A stretch of DNA of 64,000 bases, from the NCBI GenBank assembly GCA_039817385.1, contig JBCBVY010000001.1, forward strand, positions 744,001-808,000. The letters run 5' to 3'. The translations under genes were made by a program, and so were the position numbers. Positions within the stretch are counted from its first letter, which is position 1, and each line of letters begins with the position of its first letter. Below the pieces are notes generated by a model, which saw only the letters and a list, made by a program, of their open reading frames with translations, made no database searches and was not told the DNA's origin. The stretch comes from JBCBCP01 sp039817385. GTDB taxonomy: Bacteria; Pseudomonadota; Alphaproteobacteria; Rhodobacterales; Rhodobacteraceae. Positions 1-9,861 of the stretch are shown here, in pieces.

Positions 1-390
1 GATAACACCTTCCAGCACCTCCGCCACGATCTCCGCCGCCGGGCGCCCCGGCTTTTCGATCACCGCGAACAGCACATTGCCTTTTGGCGTCTCGCGTTCT
101 TCCACCTGATCGCGGCTCAGCCCCGCACCGCGCAAGAACCCCTCAATCGCCTTTTCCGGCGCATCCGCGCGCGGCCCTTTGCGCTCCTCGTGCGTCGTCG
201 GGCTTTCCGCGAGCAACCCATCCACCGCCAGCGCCAGCCGCCGCGGCGTCGCGAAAGCGCGCGCACCGGCATAGGTCAGCCCCGCTTCCACCAGCTCGTC
301 CGTGACCAGCTTCCGCAAATCCTGCGCCGCCCGCGCCTGCATCCGCGCCGGGATTTCCTCGGAGAAAAGTTCAATCAGCAGGTCAGGCAT
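1..390 (-). CDS. glyS: Glycine--tRNA ligase beta subunit, N-terminal part (runs off the window)
   Basis: Beta subunit of the tetrameric (alpha2beta2) bacterial glycyl-tRNA synthetase; with GlyQ it charges tRNA-Gly in the cytoplasm. The 130 visible residues start MPDLLIELFSEEIPARM, the conserved GlyS opening, followed by the family's ATPRRLALAV segment near residue 48. The rest lies beyond base 1, so the beta-subunit body and anticodon-binding end are not seen. It is the last of four minus-strand genes that begin with glyQ, but a GC-rich repeat lies between it and the preceding gene. The start is the only ATG giving the family N-terminus. Confidence 0.95.
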   Translation of the reverse strand, partial: MPDLLIELFSEEIPARMQARAAQDLRKLVTDELVEAGLTYAGARAFATPRRLALAVDGLLAESPTTHEERKGPRADAPEKAIEGFLRGAGLSRDQVEERETPKGNVLFAVIEKPGRPAAEIVAEVLEGVI

Positions 391-426
391 CGTGCCGCTT
401 TCCATTCATGTTCCAAATGGCCTTGT

Positions 427-480
427 CTTCTTCTGGCCAAAAATATGCCGGGGGGTCTGGGGGGCTGGCCCCCCAGCCGG
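427..480. repeat. Dispersed GC-rich intergenic element, copy 1
   Basis: The head reads CTTCTTCTGGCCAAAAATAT and is followed by a G-rich stretch that folds as GGGGGGC-TG-GCCCCCC. On the minus strand the hairpin is followed by ATATTTTT, so it could terminate the gene ending at 517. Related copies lie near 15.8, 20.9, 22.5, 26.9, 41.7, 50.6, 54.1 and 56.8 kb. Confidence 0.7.
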
Positions 481-516
481 TCGGGCCGCGCAAGCGGTCC
501 GAAAAACCTCGCAAAC

Positions 517-1032
517 CTACTCGCCGTTCCGATCCGGGCACTCCTCGCCCACAATCGTCCCGTCATAGGCTTTCTCACCGCAATCGTTCAGCTCATGCCA
601 GACATAGCCGCGCCCGTCTTCCGTGATGGCCACGACCCGGTCCACGCCGAAGCCCACATTCTTCTCCCCCAGAAAGGGCAGCGCCGTGCCCGCGCGCAGC
701 TCTGCCGCGATGGCCTCGGCGTCAAAACAGTCGAACCAGCCGGGGGCATTGCGCGGCTCGGCCCGGTCAAGGCCCACATAGGTCTCCGTCAGCATGGCCA
801 GCGACGCGCCGGTCTCGAAACAGGCGCGGTAGCGGATGGGAGAGCTGTCCGCGTCAATGCCCTGAAACCCGGTGATCAGGATCGCCTCCGGCTCCCCAGT
901 CACGAGGTTCGTCAGCAAGACTTCCTCCCGCGTGACCGGCTCATAAAAACCGTAAACCTGGAGATAATAGAGGGCGATGCCCGCAATGGCGCCAGACAGG
1001 ATAAGCACGATACCGATAACCTTTCCACTCAT
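517..1032 (-). CDS. Single-pass membrane protein of unknown function (DUF6446-like)
   Basis: A 171-residue protein with one hydrophobic segment at residues 5-25 and a predicted extracytoplasmic remainder. The remainder holds a conserved-looking core (RYRACFETGASLAML, then GWFDCFDAEAI, near residues 67-110) and ends with paired cysteines in ELNDCGEKAYDG...GEEC. I recognise it as a Rhodobacteraceae family found beside glyS, with no known function. It starts 3 bases after the FkbM gene, so they are probably co-transcribed. The role is unknown; only family membership and topology are claimed. Confidence 0.8.
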   Translation of the reverse strand: MSGKVIGIVLILSGAIAGIALYYLQVYGFYEPVTREEVLLTNLVTGEPEAILITGFQGIDADSSPIRYRACFETGASLAMLTETYVGLDRAEPRNAPGWFDCFDAEAIAAELRAGTALPFLGEKNVGFGVDRVVAITEDGRGYVWHELNDCGEKAYDGTIVGEECPDRNGE

Positions 1033-1035
1033 GGC

Positions 1036-1776
1036 TCAGACCCAAAAGAGGTTGAGATAGGGGCGCTGCATCTTCAGCGCCCGCGCTTGCAAGGACAATG
1101 ACAAAGGCATGTAGCGCGGCACGTCCATCCATTCATGCGTCTCGACAAAGATCGCGTCGATCCGGGCCGCGACCGGGTGGTCGATCAGCCGCGGGATCAG
1201 GTCCCATTCGGACCCTTCGATGTCGATCTTCAAAAGCCGCACATCCGTGTCCTGCGCCGCCAGCCACGCCGGAAAGTCCACCACGTCGACCGCGACGCCG
1301 TCATCCGCGTTCAGCCCACGCCACCCCCGGTCCTGCCGGACAAGCGAGGCCGCTTGCGAGTGGCGCGAGACGTCCTCGTTCAGCCGCGCGGAGCGGTAGA
1401 GCGTCAGCGTGTCCGCCTGCGCCCCGGCGGCCTTCTGAAACAGCGTAACCCCGGTCCGGTCCCCGACATTGGCGCTTAGGCGCGAAAACGTGTCCGGGTC
1501 GGGCTCGAACGCAAAGACAGTCGCGCCCTTGTCCGCCATCTTGTTCGTGAAGACACCCTCATTCGCGCCAAGATCGACGCAGACATCCCCGGGCCGCAGG
1601 TCGGCCAGCAGCGCATCAAAGGTATGCTCATTGCGCCAGCGCATCCGCCGCTTGAACTTGCGGAAACAGCGATAGGCAAGCGGCTGCGGCAGGTTGCGCA
1701 TCCCCCAGGCCATTGACATCTCGAAAAGGCCCCGCGGCACCTGATCGGCAAGCTGGGGGGCGTAGCGGGTATTCAC
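1036..1776 (-). CDS. FkbM family SAM-dependent methyltransferase
   Basis: A 246-residue class I methyltransferase. The SAM-binding motif I is VCVDLGANEGVF at residues 65-76, followed by the acidic end of strand 2 (FAFEPDPDTF). The FkbM signature LLKIDIEGSEWDLI lies near residues 180-195. Members methylate hydroxyls of sugars or lipids; the substrate cannot be told here. Its ATG overlaps the glyQ stop by 4 bases, suggesting translational coupling. Its place inside the glyQ-to-glyS run is uncommon and suggests insertion into an older operon. Confidence 0.9.
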   Translation of the reverse strand: MNTRYAPQLADQVPRGLFEMSMAWGMRNLPQPLAYRCFRKFKRRMRWRNEHTFDALLADLRPGDVCVDLGANEGVFTNKMADKGATVFAFEPDPDTFSRLSANVGDRTGVTLFQKAAGAQADTLTLYRSARLNEDVSRHSQAASLVRQDRGWRGLNADDGVAVDVVDFPAWLAAQDTDVRLLKIDIEGSEWDLIPRLIDHPVAARIDAIFVETHEWMDVPRYMPLSLSLQARALKMQRPYLNLFWV

Positions 1777-2705
1777 GCGGCATCCCCCGCGCGCCAGCCG
1801 CCCGCTTCGGTCTGCACAAAAGCATCCGCGCAGGCCTTGGTCAGCGCGCGCACCCGGCCGATATAGGCCTGCCGTTCGGTCACAGAGATCACGCCGCGCG
1901 CGTCCAGCAGGTTGAACAGGTGGCTCGCCTTGATCGCCTGATCGTAGGCAGGCTGGGCCATGACAATGCGGCGCCCGGTCTTGGGATCGTCATGCGGCTC
2001 TTCGAGGATGCGCGCGCATTCAGCCTCCGCATCCTTGAAATGCTGAAGCAGTGTGTCGGTGTGCGCCACATCGAAATTCCAGCGCGCATATTGCGCCTCC
2101 GCCTCGCGGAAAACGTCGCCATAGGTCAGCGGGATCGGCGCCTGCGGATCGTTGAACGGCATCGCGTTGCCATCGTCAAAGCCCAGCACATACATTGCCA
2201 GACGTTCCAGCCCGTAGGTCAGCTCACCCGAGACGGGCGCGCAGTCATGCCCGCCCACCTGCTGGAAATAGGTGAACTGGCTTACCTCCATGCCGTCGCA
2301 CCAGACCTCCCAGCCAAGGCCCCAGGCCCCCAGCGTGGGGCTTTCCCAATCATCCTCGATAAAGCGGATGTCGTGCAGGTCCATGTCAATCCCGATCGCG
2401 GCAAGAGAGCCCAGATACAGCTCCTGCAGGTCCGGCGGGCTGGGTTTGATGATCACCTGGTACTGGTAGTAATGCTGCCAGCGGTTCGGGCTGTCGCCAT
2501 AGCGCCCATCGGTCGGGCGGCGGGACGGTTGGACATAGGCCGCCGTCCACGGCGTGGCCCCAAGCGAGCGCAGCGTGGTGGCCGGGTGAAAGGTGCCCGC
2601 GCCGACCTCCATATCGTAAGGTTGCAGGATCGCGCAGCCGCGCGCAGCCCAGTAGGACTGAAGGCGCAGGATGATCTCCTGAAAGGAACGCGGCGCGTCG
2701 GACAT
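1773..2705 (-). CDS. glyQ: Glycine--tRNA ligase alpha subunit
   Basis: Catalytic class II aminoacyl-tRNA synthetase subunit, 310 residues (about 300 is usual). It begins MSDAPRSFQEIILRLQSYW. YVQPSRRPTDGRYG near residues 57-70 and the block GAWGLGWEVWCDGMEVSQFT near 126-145 are GlyQ active-site signatures. The frame stays open upstream, but the ATG at 2705 gives the family N-terminus. It heads the minus-strand run glyQ-fkbM-DUF6446-glyS and is divergent from the gene at 2868. Confidence 0.97.
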   Translation of the reverse strand: MSDAPRSFQEIILRLQSYWAARGCAILQPYDMEVGAGTFHPATTLRSLGATPWTAAYVQPSRRPTDGRYGDSPNRWQHYYQYQVIIKPSPPDLQELYLGSLAAIGIDMDLHDIRFIEDDWESPTLGAWGLGWEVWCDGMEVSQFTYFQQVGGHDCAPVSGELTYGLERLAMYVLGFDDGNAMPFNDPQAPIPLTYGDVFREAEAQYARWNFDVAHTDTLLQHFKDAEAECARILEEPHDDPKTGRRIVMAQPAYDQAIKASHLFNLLDARGVISVTERQAYIGRVRALTKACADAFVQTEAGGWRAGDAA

Positions 2706-2867
2706 GGGCGGCCTCATCGGGGACGGTTTCAGCGCCCCTGTCCTACGCCCGCACCAAGGGGAGGTCAACGCGCCCGCCCACGCGAATTTGCACGCGCGGC
2801 AACTGGCCAATCCCGGGAAATCCTGCTTATGTGCCGGGCAATTATCCGCGGTGGGGGCAATTGGAAC

Positions 2868-4598
2868 ATGACACGCGTTTGGGCAGCCTTGATCGGTGCA
2901 GCGATGTGGTGCACGGCAGCACTGTCGCAATCACCGGACGACATCGTCTGGGTCCAGATCGAGGCGCACCCATCGCTGGCGACAGCCACGGAACGGGCGC
3001 GCTTTTTCGCGGGCCGGATCGAGGATGTGAACGGCTTTTCCCTCGGCGGCGGCTGGTATGCGCTGGCGCTTGGCCCCTACCGGCGCGCGGATGCACAGCA
3101 GGTGCTGCGGGTCTACCGCGCCGACGGGTTGATCGCGCGCGACAGCTACCTTGCGGATGCATCGGCCTACCGGCAGCAGTTCTGGCCTGTGGGCGCGAAT
3201 GTCCTGAACCGCCGCGCCGCCGAGGCGCCCGTGCAAGCGCCCGAAGCCCCCGCGGCGGCCCCCGAACCGGCGCCGGCAGACGAGACGCCCGCCGAAGCGC
3301 GACGCTCTGAACAGCGCCTGACCCGGGCGGAGCGGGAAGAGCTTCAAATCGCGCTGAAATGGGCGGGCTTTTATACCGGGGCGATTGATGGCGCCTATGG
3401 CCGGGGCACCCGCGGGGCAATGGCCCGCTGGCAAGCGGCGCAGGGGCTGGAGGAAACCGGCATCCTGACGACAGCCCAGCGTGCGGAGCTGCTGCGCCAG
3501 TACAATGCCGTGCTGGAGGGGCTGGGCCTGCAAACCGTGACGGACGCACAAGCGGGGATCGAGATGCAGCTGCCGACCGAAGTCGTGTCCCTTGCGCGCT
3601 ATCAAAGCCCCTTTGCGCAGTATGACGGCACCGGCAAGATCGCCGGCGCGCGCGTGCTGCTGATCTCGCAACCCGGGGATCGCACGACCCTGTTCGGCCT
3701 TTATGACATCATGCAAACGCTCGAAATCGTGCCGCTGGACGGGGACCGCGAGCGGGGCCGGGACAGCTTTGTGCTGAAGGGCGAGAATGACCGGATCGTA
3801 AGCGAGACCCGCGCCCGGGTGGTTGATGGCGCGGTGAAAGGCTTCACGCTGATCTGGCCCGCAGGCGATGAAGAGCGGCGCACGCGCTTGTTGGAAGAGA
3901 TGAACGCGAGCTTCCGCACCCTGCCCGGCGCGCTGGACCCTGCGGCGGGCGAGGACACCGCGCAAGCGGTGGACCTTGTGGCGGGCCTAGCCGTGCGCAC
4001 CCCGCGCCTGTCCCGCTCGGGCTTTTTTGTGGACGACGCGGGCACGGTTGTGACCACGGCGGAGGCGGTGCAGGGCTGCACCCGGATCACCCTGGACGAG
4101 GAGCTGCAGGCCGAACTCATGACAGATCGCGACGGCGTCGCTGTGCTGCGCCCGCTGGATGCGCTGGCACCTTTGGACGTCGCGCGGCTGAGCCTGCGCG
4201 ATCCGCGGCTTGGCTCCGATATCGCGGTGGCGGGCTATAGCTATGAAGGCGTCCTGCCCGCGCCTTCGGTGACCTTTGGCACGCTTGCGGATGTGAAGGG
4301 CCTTGACGGCAACACGCGCATCGCGCGGCTCGCGGCACAGACATTGCCCGGGGACGTGGGCGGTCCGGTTCTGGATGCCAGTGGCGCGGTCGTCGGGATG
4401 CTCTTGCCGCCCGAAAGCGGGGCCCGGACCCTGCCCGGCGAGGTCGCCTTTGCTGCAAAGGCCGAAACACTGGCCGAAGTCATTTCCGAAGCGGGCCGTT
4501 CCGCCCGGGCATCAGGCGCAGACAGCCAAAGCCTGCCGCCCCAAGACATCGCCGCCCGCGCGTCGGGCATGACCGTGCTGGTCAGCTGCTGGGATTAA
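2868..4598 (+). CDS. Secreted protein with peptidoglycan-binding domain and inactive trypsin-like domain
   Basis: 576 residues. A signal peptide (1-20) is followed by a SPOR-like region (27-108), an Ala/Pro linker (115-145), a PG_binding_1 domain (about 150-215, with GFYTGAIDGAYGRGTR), a mixed region, and a trypsin-like/HtrA-like domain from about 375 to 540. The protease core is degenerate. The VTNxH position reads VVTTAEAV, so the catalytic His is Glu399. The GDSGGP position reads GDVGGPV, so the catalytic Ser is Val497. Asp422 (RDGVAVL) is kept. It is therefore probably a periplasmic binding or scaffold protein at the cell wall. The start at 2868 gives a clean signal peptide; upstream in-frame codons overlap the divergent glyQ region. 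Confidence 0.88.
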   Translation: MTRVWAALIGAAMWCTAALSQSPDDIVWVQIEAHPSLATATERARFFAGRIEDVNGFSLGGGWYALALGPYRRADAQQVLRVYRADGLIARDSYLADASAYRQQFWPVGANVLNRRAAEAPVQAPEAPAAAPEPAPADETPAEARRSEQRLTRAEREELQIALKWAGFYTGAIDGAYGRGTRGAMARWQAAQGLEETGILTTAQRAELLRQYNAVLEGLGLQTVTDAQAGIEMQLPTEVVSLARYQSPFAQYDGTGKIAGARVLLISQPGDRTTLFGLYDIMQTLEIVPLDGDRERGRDSFVLKGENDRIVSETRARVVDGAVKGFTLIWPAGDEERRTRLLEEMNASFRTLPGALDPAAGEDTAQAVDLVAGLAVRTPRLSRSGFFVDDAGTVVTTAEAVQGCTRITLDEELQAELMTDRDGVAVLRPLDALAPLDVARLSLRDPRLGSDIAVAGYSYEGVLPAPSVTFGTLADVKGLDGNTRIARLAAQTLPGDVGGPVLDASGAVVGMLLPPESGARTLPGEVAFAAKAETLAEVISEAGRSARASGADSQSLPPQDIAARASGMTVLVSCWD

Positions 4599-4710
4599 CT
4601 TCGCGGTAAATTGTCGGCACTTGCGCAGGGCCGCATTAGGCCCGCGTTAACGGTTTAGGGCCTACTCCTCTCCCCATCGCGTGGGGGCGCGTTTCGAGTG
4701 GAGTGGACCC

Positions 4711-4971
4711 ATGACCAAGACTTTCCTGGCCGCGATTGCGGCGACCCTTCTGGCAATCCCGGCCTCTGCGGCGGTTGAAACGCCCCCTGCAAACCTTGGC
4801 GGGCAGTGGTGGACCAACGCGCTGGGCTGCGAGTACAGCCGCGCGGGCCTGCCCGGGCAGACGATGTGGTTCCTGATCATCAACACGTCCAAGCCCGGCT
4901 GCCCGACCTATATCAAAGGACACAGCGGCCCCAGCAACTACGCCGCGCACGGCCCGCTGGTGCGCCGCTAG
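4711..4971 (+). CDS. Small secreted protein of unknown function
   Basis: 86 residues with a signal peptide ending at ASA (about residue 20), giving a mature peptide of about 65 residues. The mature part has two cysteines (LGCEYSR and KPGCPTYIKG) that could form a disulfide, and aromatic residues (QWWTN, MWFLII). The ATG follows GAGTGGA. It is convergent with the decarboxylase gene and overlaps its end by 4 bases. No family is recognised. Confidence 0.7.
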   Translation: MTKTFLAAIAATLLAIPASAAVETPPANLGGQWWTNALGCEYSRAGLPGQTMWFLIINTSKPGCPTYIKGHSGPSNYAAHGPLVRR

Positions 4972-6539
4972 GCGGTGATCTCAGGCGTCACGCGGATGAG
5001 TGTCGGGCCGTTTGCGTCAAAGGCGGCGCGGACAGCGTCCTGCATCTGCGTCAAGCTGGAAGGTGCCTCCGCGTGGGCGCCGAAGGCACGGGCAAGCGCG
5101 ATGAAATCCGGATTGCGCTGAACCACCGCGTTCGGCGCGATCTGCGCGGCAATCATGCTGTCCTCAATCTCGCCAAGCTTGCCGTTGTCCCAAAGGAAGA
5201 TCGGCAGCGGCAGGCCCAGTTCAACCGCCACGCCCAGCTCGGCCATCGTGTAGTGAAAGCCGTAATCGCCGATGATGCAAAGCGTCGGTGCGCCCTGCCG
5301 CGCCACGGCCCCGCCGATGGCGGCAGGCAGCGCATAGCCCAGCGTGCCAAAGCCCGTGGGGTGGTGCCAGTGGCCGGGCCGGTCCATGTCCCAGACCTCC
5401 TTGGCGGTGTAGGCGAACTGGGTCATGTCCGAATAGATCATCGTGCCACCCGGCAGGCAGTCCCGCAGCGCATCACAGACGGGCACGATGCCGGGGCGTT
5501 CGGCCATCACCTCGGCGCGCCATCGGGTGCGCAATTCCGCCACTTCGGACGACGACCAGCCCGGCGCTGGCGCGATTGGTGTGAGCGCCAGTGCCGCTGA
5601 AACATCCTGCCAATCCCCCAGGATTGTCCAATCTGCGCGGTGGCGGTCAGACAAAACCTCAGAGTCAATGTCGATCCGGTAAAGCGGCGCGCCCTCATGA
5701 CCCAATGCGGCTCGCCAGAGATCCACTTCCGCAAGTTCGCATCCAACCGCAACGACCAGATCGGCGGACGAGATGACCCGCGCACTGTCAGGTCGCGCGA
5801 GTGTCGCGCTGAAAGAAAGGGGGTAGTCAGGTGCGACCGAGCCGCGCCCGGCATAGGAAGTGAACGCGGCCGCGCCCAGTTCCTCCAGGAGCGGTGTTAC
5901 ATCGGCGCTCACCCCACCCCCAATAATGAAAAGTGGGCGATCGGCGCTTTCCAAGGCGCGGCGCAGGTCGCCTACGTCGCTCACATGCGCCGCGTTTCCG
6001 GTCGGTGCATACCCGGCATCGGGAGCGGACGGAGCAACTTTCTCAAGCTGCGCAATCGGCACTTGTATGTGCTTGGGACGCTTTCGGTTGGTCTCAAACT
6101 CCATCAGAGCCCGATCAATCAGCGCATAGGCCGCCTCTGCGCTGCGCGCCTCTTCGGACCAGTCGCAGACCGTCGCCGCCGCCGCGCGTTGGTTCTTCAT
6201 CTGGTGCAGCTGGCCGCGCGTCGCCGCCGTCTCGTCAAGGCAGGAGGAGATCACGAGCATCGGAACCGAGTCGCTATAGCCCTGCCCCATCGGCGTCATG
6301 ATATTCGTCAGCCCCGGCCCGGTGATCACATACGCCACCCCCGGCTTGCCCGTCGCCCGGGCATAGCCGTCGGCCATGAAGCCCGCGCCCTGCTCGTGCC
6401 GCGCCAGAACGTGGGTGATCCCGGCCTCTTCGATCCCGCGATAGAGTTCCTGATTGTGCACGCCGGGAATGCCAAAGATCACGTCCACCCCGCGATCTTT
6501 CAGCATGTGGGAGATTTGCGCGCCAAGCGGTCGTTCCAT
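4968..6539 (-). CDS. Thiamine-diphosphate-dependent enzyme, acetolactate-synthase-like; probable 2-oxo acid decarboxylase
   Basis: 523 residues with the three-domain layout of the ALS/pyruvate-decarboxylase superfamily. The N-terminal Pyr domain carries the ThDP-activating Glu in LARHEQGAGFMADGYAR. The central domain includes RPLFIIGGGV. The C-terminal PP domain has GDYGFHYTMAELGVAVEL...WDN, matching GDG-x(24-27)-N with Tyr for the second Gly. Closest to the group called 5-guanidino-2-oxopentanoate decarboxylase (AruI, arginine transaminase pathway), but no arginine gene is adjacent, so the substrate is tentative. It starts directly after the trkH stop, so it is probably co-transcribed with trkH. 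Confidence 0.85.
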   Translation of the reverse strand: MERPLGAQISHMLKDRGVDVIFGIPGVHNQELYRGIEEAGITHVLARHEQGAGFMADGYARATGKPGVAYVITGPGLTNIMTPMGQGYSDSVPMLVISSCLDETAATRGQLHQMKNQRAAAATVCDWSEEARSAEAAYALIDRALMEFETNRKRPKHIQVPIAQLEKVAPSAPDAGYAPTGNAAHVSDVGDLRRALESADRPLFIIGGGVSADVTPLLEELGAAAFTSYAGRGSVAPDYPLSFSATLARPDSARVISSADLVVAVGCELAEVDLWRAALGHEGAPLYRIDIDSEVLSDRHRADWTILGDWQDVSAALALTPIAPAPGWSSSEVAELRTRWRAEVMAERPGIVPVCDALRDCLPGGTMIYSDMTQFAYTAKEVWDMDRPGHWHHPTGFGTLGYALPAAIGGAVARQGAPTLCIIGDYGFHYTMAELGVAVELGLPLPIFLWDNGKLGEIEDSMIAAQIAPNAVVQRNPDFIALARAFGAHAEAPSSLTQMQDAVRAAFDANGPTLIRVTPEITA

Positions 6540-7985
6540 TCAAGCTCTCCAAAAGCCAACGGTGAGAATGGCATAGACCGCCATCAACTCCAGCCGCCCC
6601 AGCAGCATCGCAATCGCCAGGATCCACTTGGCCGTGTCGTTGAGCGGCTCAAAATTGCCCGCAGGGCCGATGATATCGCCCAGACCGGGGCCAATATTGG
6701 CCAGCGCAGCGGAGGCGCCCGAAACGGCCGTCACAAAATCCAGCCCCGTCATGCCAAGTGACACAGCGACCAGCCCCAGCGTGACGATAAAAAAGACAAA
6801 GAAGGACATGACCGAGTTCAGCACCTCATCGCTCACCGGGCGGCCCTGATAGCGGGGCGTGAATAGGCCGTGGGGCGAGCGTGTCTTCATCAGCTGCGCG
6901 CGGATCGATGCGATTAAAAGCTGGTAGCGGAAGACCTTGATCGAACAGGCGGTGGAGCCCGCACAGCCCCCAATCAGCCCGGTGAAAAACAGGACGGCAA
7001 CCGCGAAACTGCCCCAGGCCATGTAGTTGGCGCTGGCATAGCCCGTCCCGGTCAGCAGAGAGACGGCGTTGAACAGGGCCAGCCGGAAGCCTTCCTCCGC
7101 CCCCATCCCGGAATGCGCCCAGGTCCACAGCGATATGACCAGAACGATGCCCCCTGCCGTCATCAGAAAGACATGGATTTGCGTGTCAGCCAAAAGGGGG
7201 CGCGCGGTGCCCGCGCTCAGCTGCACAAAGCGCACGAAAGGCAGCGCGGCGAGCACCATGAACACCGACGCCGCATATTGCGCGGCAGGCGGGAAGGCCG
7301 CGAAGGACGCGTCGTAATTGGCAAATCCGCCCGTCGCGATGGTGGTCATTGCGTGCACGGTGGCGTCAAACAGGTCCATGCCGCAGAGCGTGTAGACAAT
7401 TGTGCACAGCAAGGTCAGGCCGAGGTAAATCGTCGAAATACGCGAGGAAATCTCGGTCGCGCGGGGTAGGATCTTGCCCATCGTGTCAAACCCTTCGGAG
7501 CGGAAAATCTGCATCCCGCCGACGCGCAATTCGGGCAGGAACACCATCGCCACAACGATAATGCCGATGCCCCCCAGCCATTGCAGCAGCCCGCGCCAGA
7601 GCAGAAGGCCCTTGGGCAGCGCCTCCAGCCCGGAAAGGACGGTCGATCCGGTCGTGGTCAGGCCCGACATCGCCTCGAAAAAGCCGTCCGTGTAGTCGGT
7701 TTGCGTGGCGCCGAAGACAAAAGGCAGCGCGCCAAAGATCGGCAGGGTCAGCCACACGCCCGTGGTCAGAAGGAAGGTCTGCTGGATCGTCAGCCCCTCG
7801 CGCACCCCGTTCCGGCAACTCAGCGCGACGGTCCCGCCCGTCAGGATCGTGACCAGTGCCGATTGGGCAAAGACGGGCCAATGCCCCCGCCCTTCGGCCA
7901 GATCGACCAGCAAGGGCATCAGCATCGCCGCCCCCAGCACGGTCACCAGAAGGCCTATTACATATCCGACGGGGCGCAGATCCAT
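6540..7985 (-). CDS. trkH: Trk/Ktr-type potassium uptake protein TrkH
   Basis: Integral membrane K+ channel/transporter subunit, 481 residues, hydrophobic throughout. The four pore-loop filters are visible in order: GLTTTGSTV (about 110), TTIATGGFAN, LLTGTGYAS and ALANIGPGLGD (about 445). It ends with the Trk-type LLGRLELMAVY segment. It normally works with the NAD-binding regulator TrkA, which is not in the window. The next gene downstream abuts with no gap. Confidence 0.95.
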   Translation of the reverse strand: MDLRPVGYVIGLLVTVLGAAMLMPLLVDLAEGRGHWPVFAQSALVTILTGGTVALSCRNGVREGLTIQQTFLLTTGVWLTLPIFGALPFVFGATQTDYTDGFFEAMSGLTTTGSTVLSGLEALPKGLLLWRGLLQWLGGIGIIVVAMVFLPELRVGGMQIFRSEGFDTMGKILPRATEISSRISTIYLGLTLLCTIVYTLCGMDLFDATVHAMTTIATGGFANYDASFAAFPPAAQYAASVFMVLAALPFVRFVQLSAGTARPLLADTQIHVFLMTAGGIVLVISLWTWAHSGMGAEEGFRLALFNAVSLLTGTGYASANYMAWGSFAVAVLFFTGLIGGCAGSTACSIKVFRYQLLIASIRAQLMKTRSPHGLFTPRYQGRPVSDEVLNSVMSFFVFFIVTLGLVAVSLGMTGLDFVTAVSGASAALANIGPGLGDIIGPAGNFEPLNDTAKWILAIAMLLGRLELMAVYAILTVGFWRA

Positions 7986-8027
7986 GCGCCAGACGTGACG
8001 CGGCCCCGCGGCCCTGTCAAGCGGCGC

Positions 8028-8318
8028 TCAGAAGCCGTGAAAGACGATGTCGAGCGCGCGGGTGATCTCGTCGCGGTAGAGGGACAGATCGGCAAGCGGC
8101 ATCTGCAGGGCGGCTGTTGGAACAGCCGCGAGTTCCTGCGGGTGCAAAACGTAGGTGTGGTTCGCGAGTTCGAACTGCGGCTTGAGGCGCGGGATCGGCG
8201 GCGGTGCATTTTTGGCAAGTATGAGGGGGGCGACGATACGTGTGCCGGTGTCCAGAAAGTCAGTCTGCACGTCGACAACGAGCGCACCGCTTCCAAGGTC
8301 GTAGACGTTGTACTGCAT
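8028..8318 (-). CDS. ccdB: CcdB family toxin
   Basis: 96 residues starting MQYNVYDLGSG. It matches CcdB, which poisons DNA gyrase. Family marks include the N-terminal strand followed by VVDVQTDFLDTGTRIVAPL and the C-terminal LSLYRDEITRALDIVFHGF, close to the CcdB tail that contacts GyrA. The ATG shares one base with the stop of ccdA (TGATG), the standard coupled antitoxin-toxin arrangement. Earlier in-frame codons belong to the ccdA reading region. Confidence 0.9.
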   Translation of the reverse strand: MQYNVYDLGSGALVVDVQTDFLDTGTRIVAPLILAKNAPPPIPRLKPQFELANHTYVLHPQELAAVPTAALQMPLADLSLYRDEITRALDIVFHGF

Positions 8319-8560
8319 CAATCGGGAAGCTTCACAACCTGCCACTTGGCCAAAGGCGGCCCATTTTCCTCGATCCACGCACGGTGGGCGTCGAGCGCCT
8401 CCTGGTTCTCCGCTTTCCAGGCGGCGGCCTCTGCCTCTTTGACAGCGCGGCGGAGCGCACCGTCGGCAACTTCGGAAACATTCACCCCAAGCACACGGGC
8501 GCGGTCGAGCGCGTGCGCATCAAGGGTGACATTGGTGCGTTTTTTTATAGCCTGGTTCAT
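8318..8560 (-). CDS. ccdA: CcdA family antitoxin
   Basis: 80 residues, type II antitoxin. The N-terminal half (MNQAIKKRTNVTLDAHALDRARVL) is a ribbon-helix-helix DNA-binding domain that should autoregulate the operon. The C-terminal half (WKAENQEALDAHRAWIEENG) is the CcdB-wrapping segment. It precedes ccdB and overlaps it by 1 base. The region before the ATG is AT-richer than its surroundings (TTATACACAC), as expected for the operator/promoter. Chromosomal copies like this often mark recent gain. Confidence 0.92.
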   Translation of the reverse strand: MNQAIKKRTNVTLDAHALDRARVLGVNVSEVADGALRRAVKEAEAAAWKAENQEALDAHRAWIEENGPPLAKWQVVKLPD

Positions 8561-8625
8561 GCACTGAGTTATACACACAATTGGTGTGTAGATCAAGGTG
8601 CACCCCGCAGGGTGCACCTCACGTT

Positions 8626-9726
<1,101 letters not shown>

Positions 9727-9861
9727 GGAAGTGGCCCCCCTTTCTGTGTGCCGCACGAACATAAGCGCGCCGGCATGGCTTTTCCAATTAACATCAGAAA
9801 TACGTCCACAAACGGCAGGTGGATCACGCGGACGTGTTGATTCCGAAATATTTTTTTCGGG

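Noticed and set aside
1713..2867. Long plus-strand open frame leading into the secreted pseudoprotease gene
   Set aside because: It runs antisense through the glyQ and FkbM coding region and has no family match; the signal peptide at 2868 marks the real start.
9843..9860. Terminator after metZ
   Set aside because: CCGAAA/TTTCGG forms a short stem, but no T-run follows it on the metZ strand.
9727..9861. Zur box upstream of folE2
   Set aside because: No convincing palindrome of the Zur type was found in the gap.
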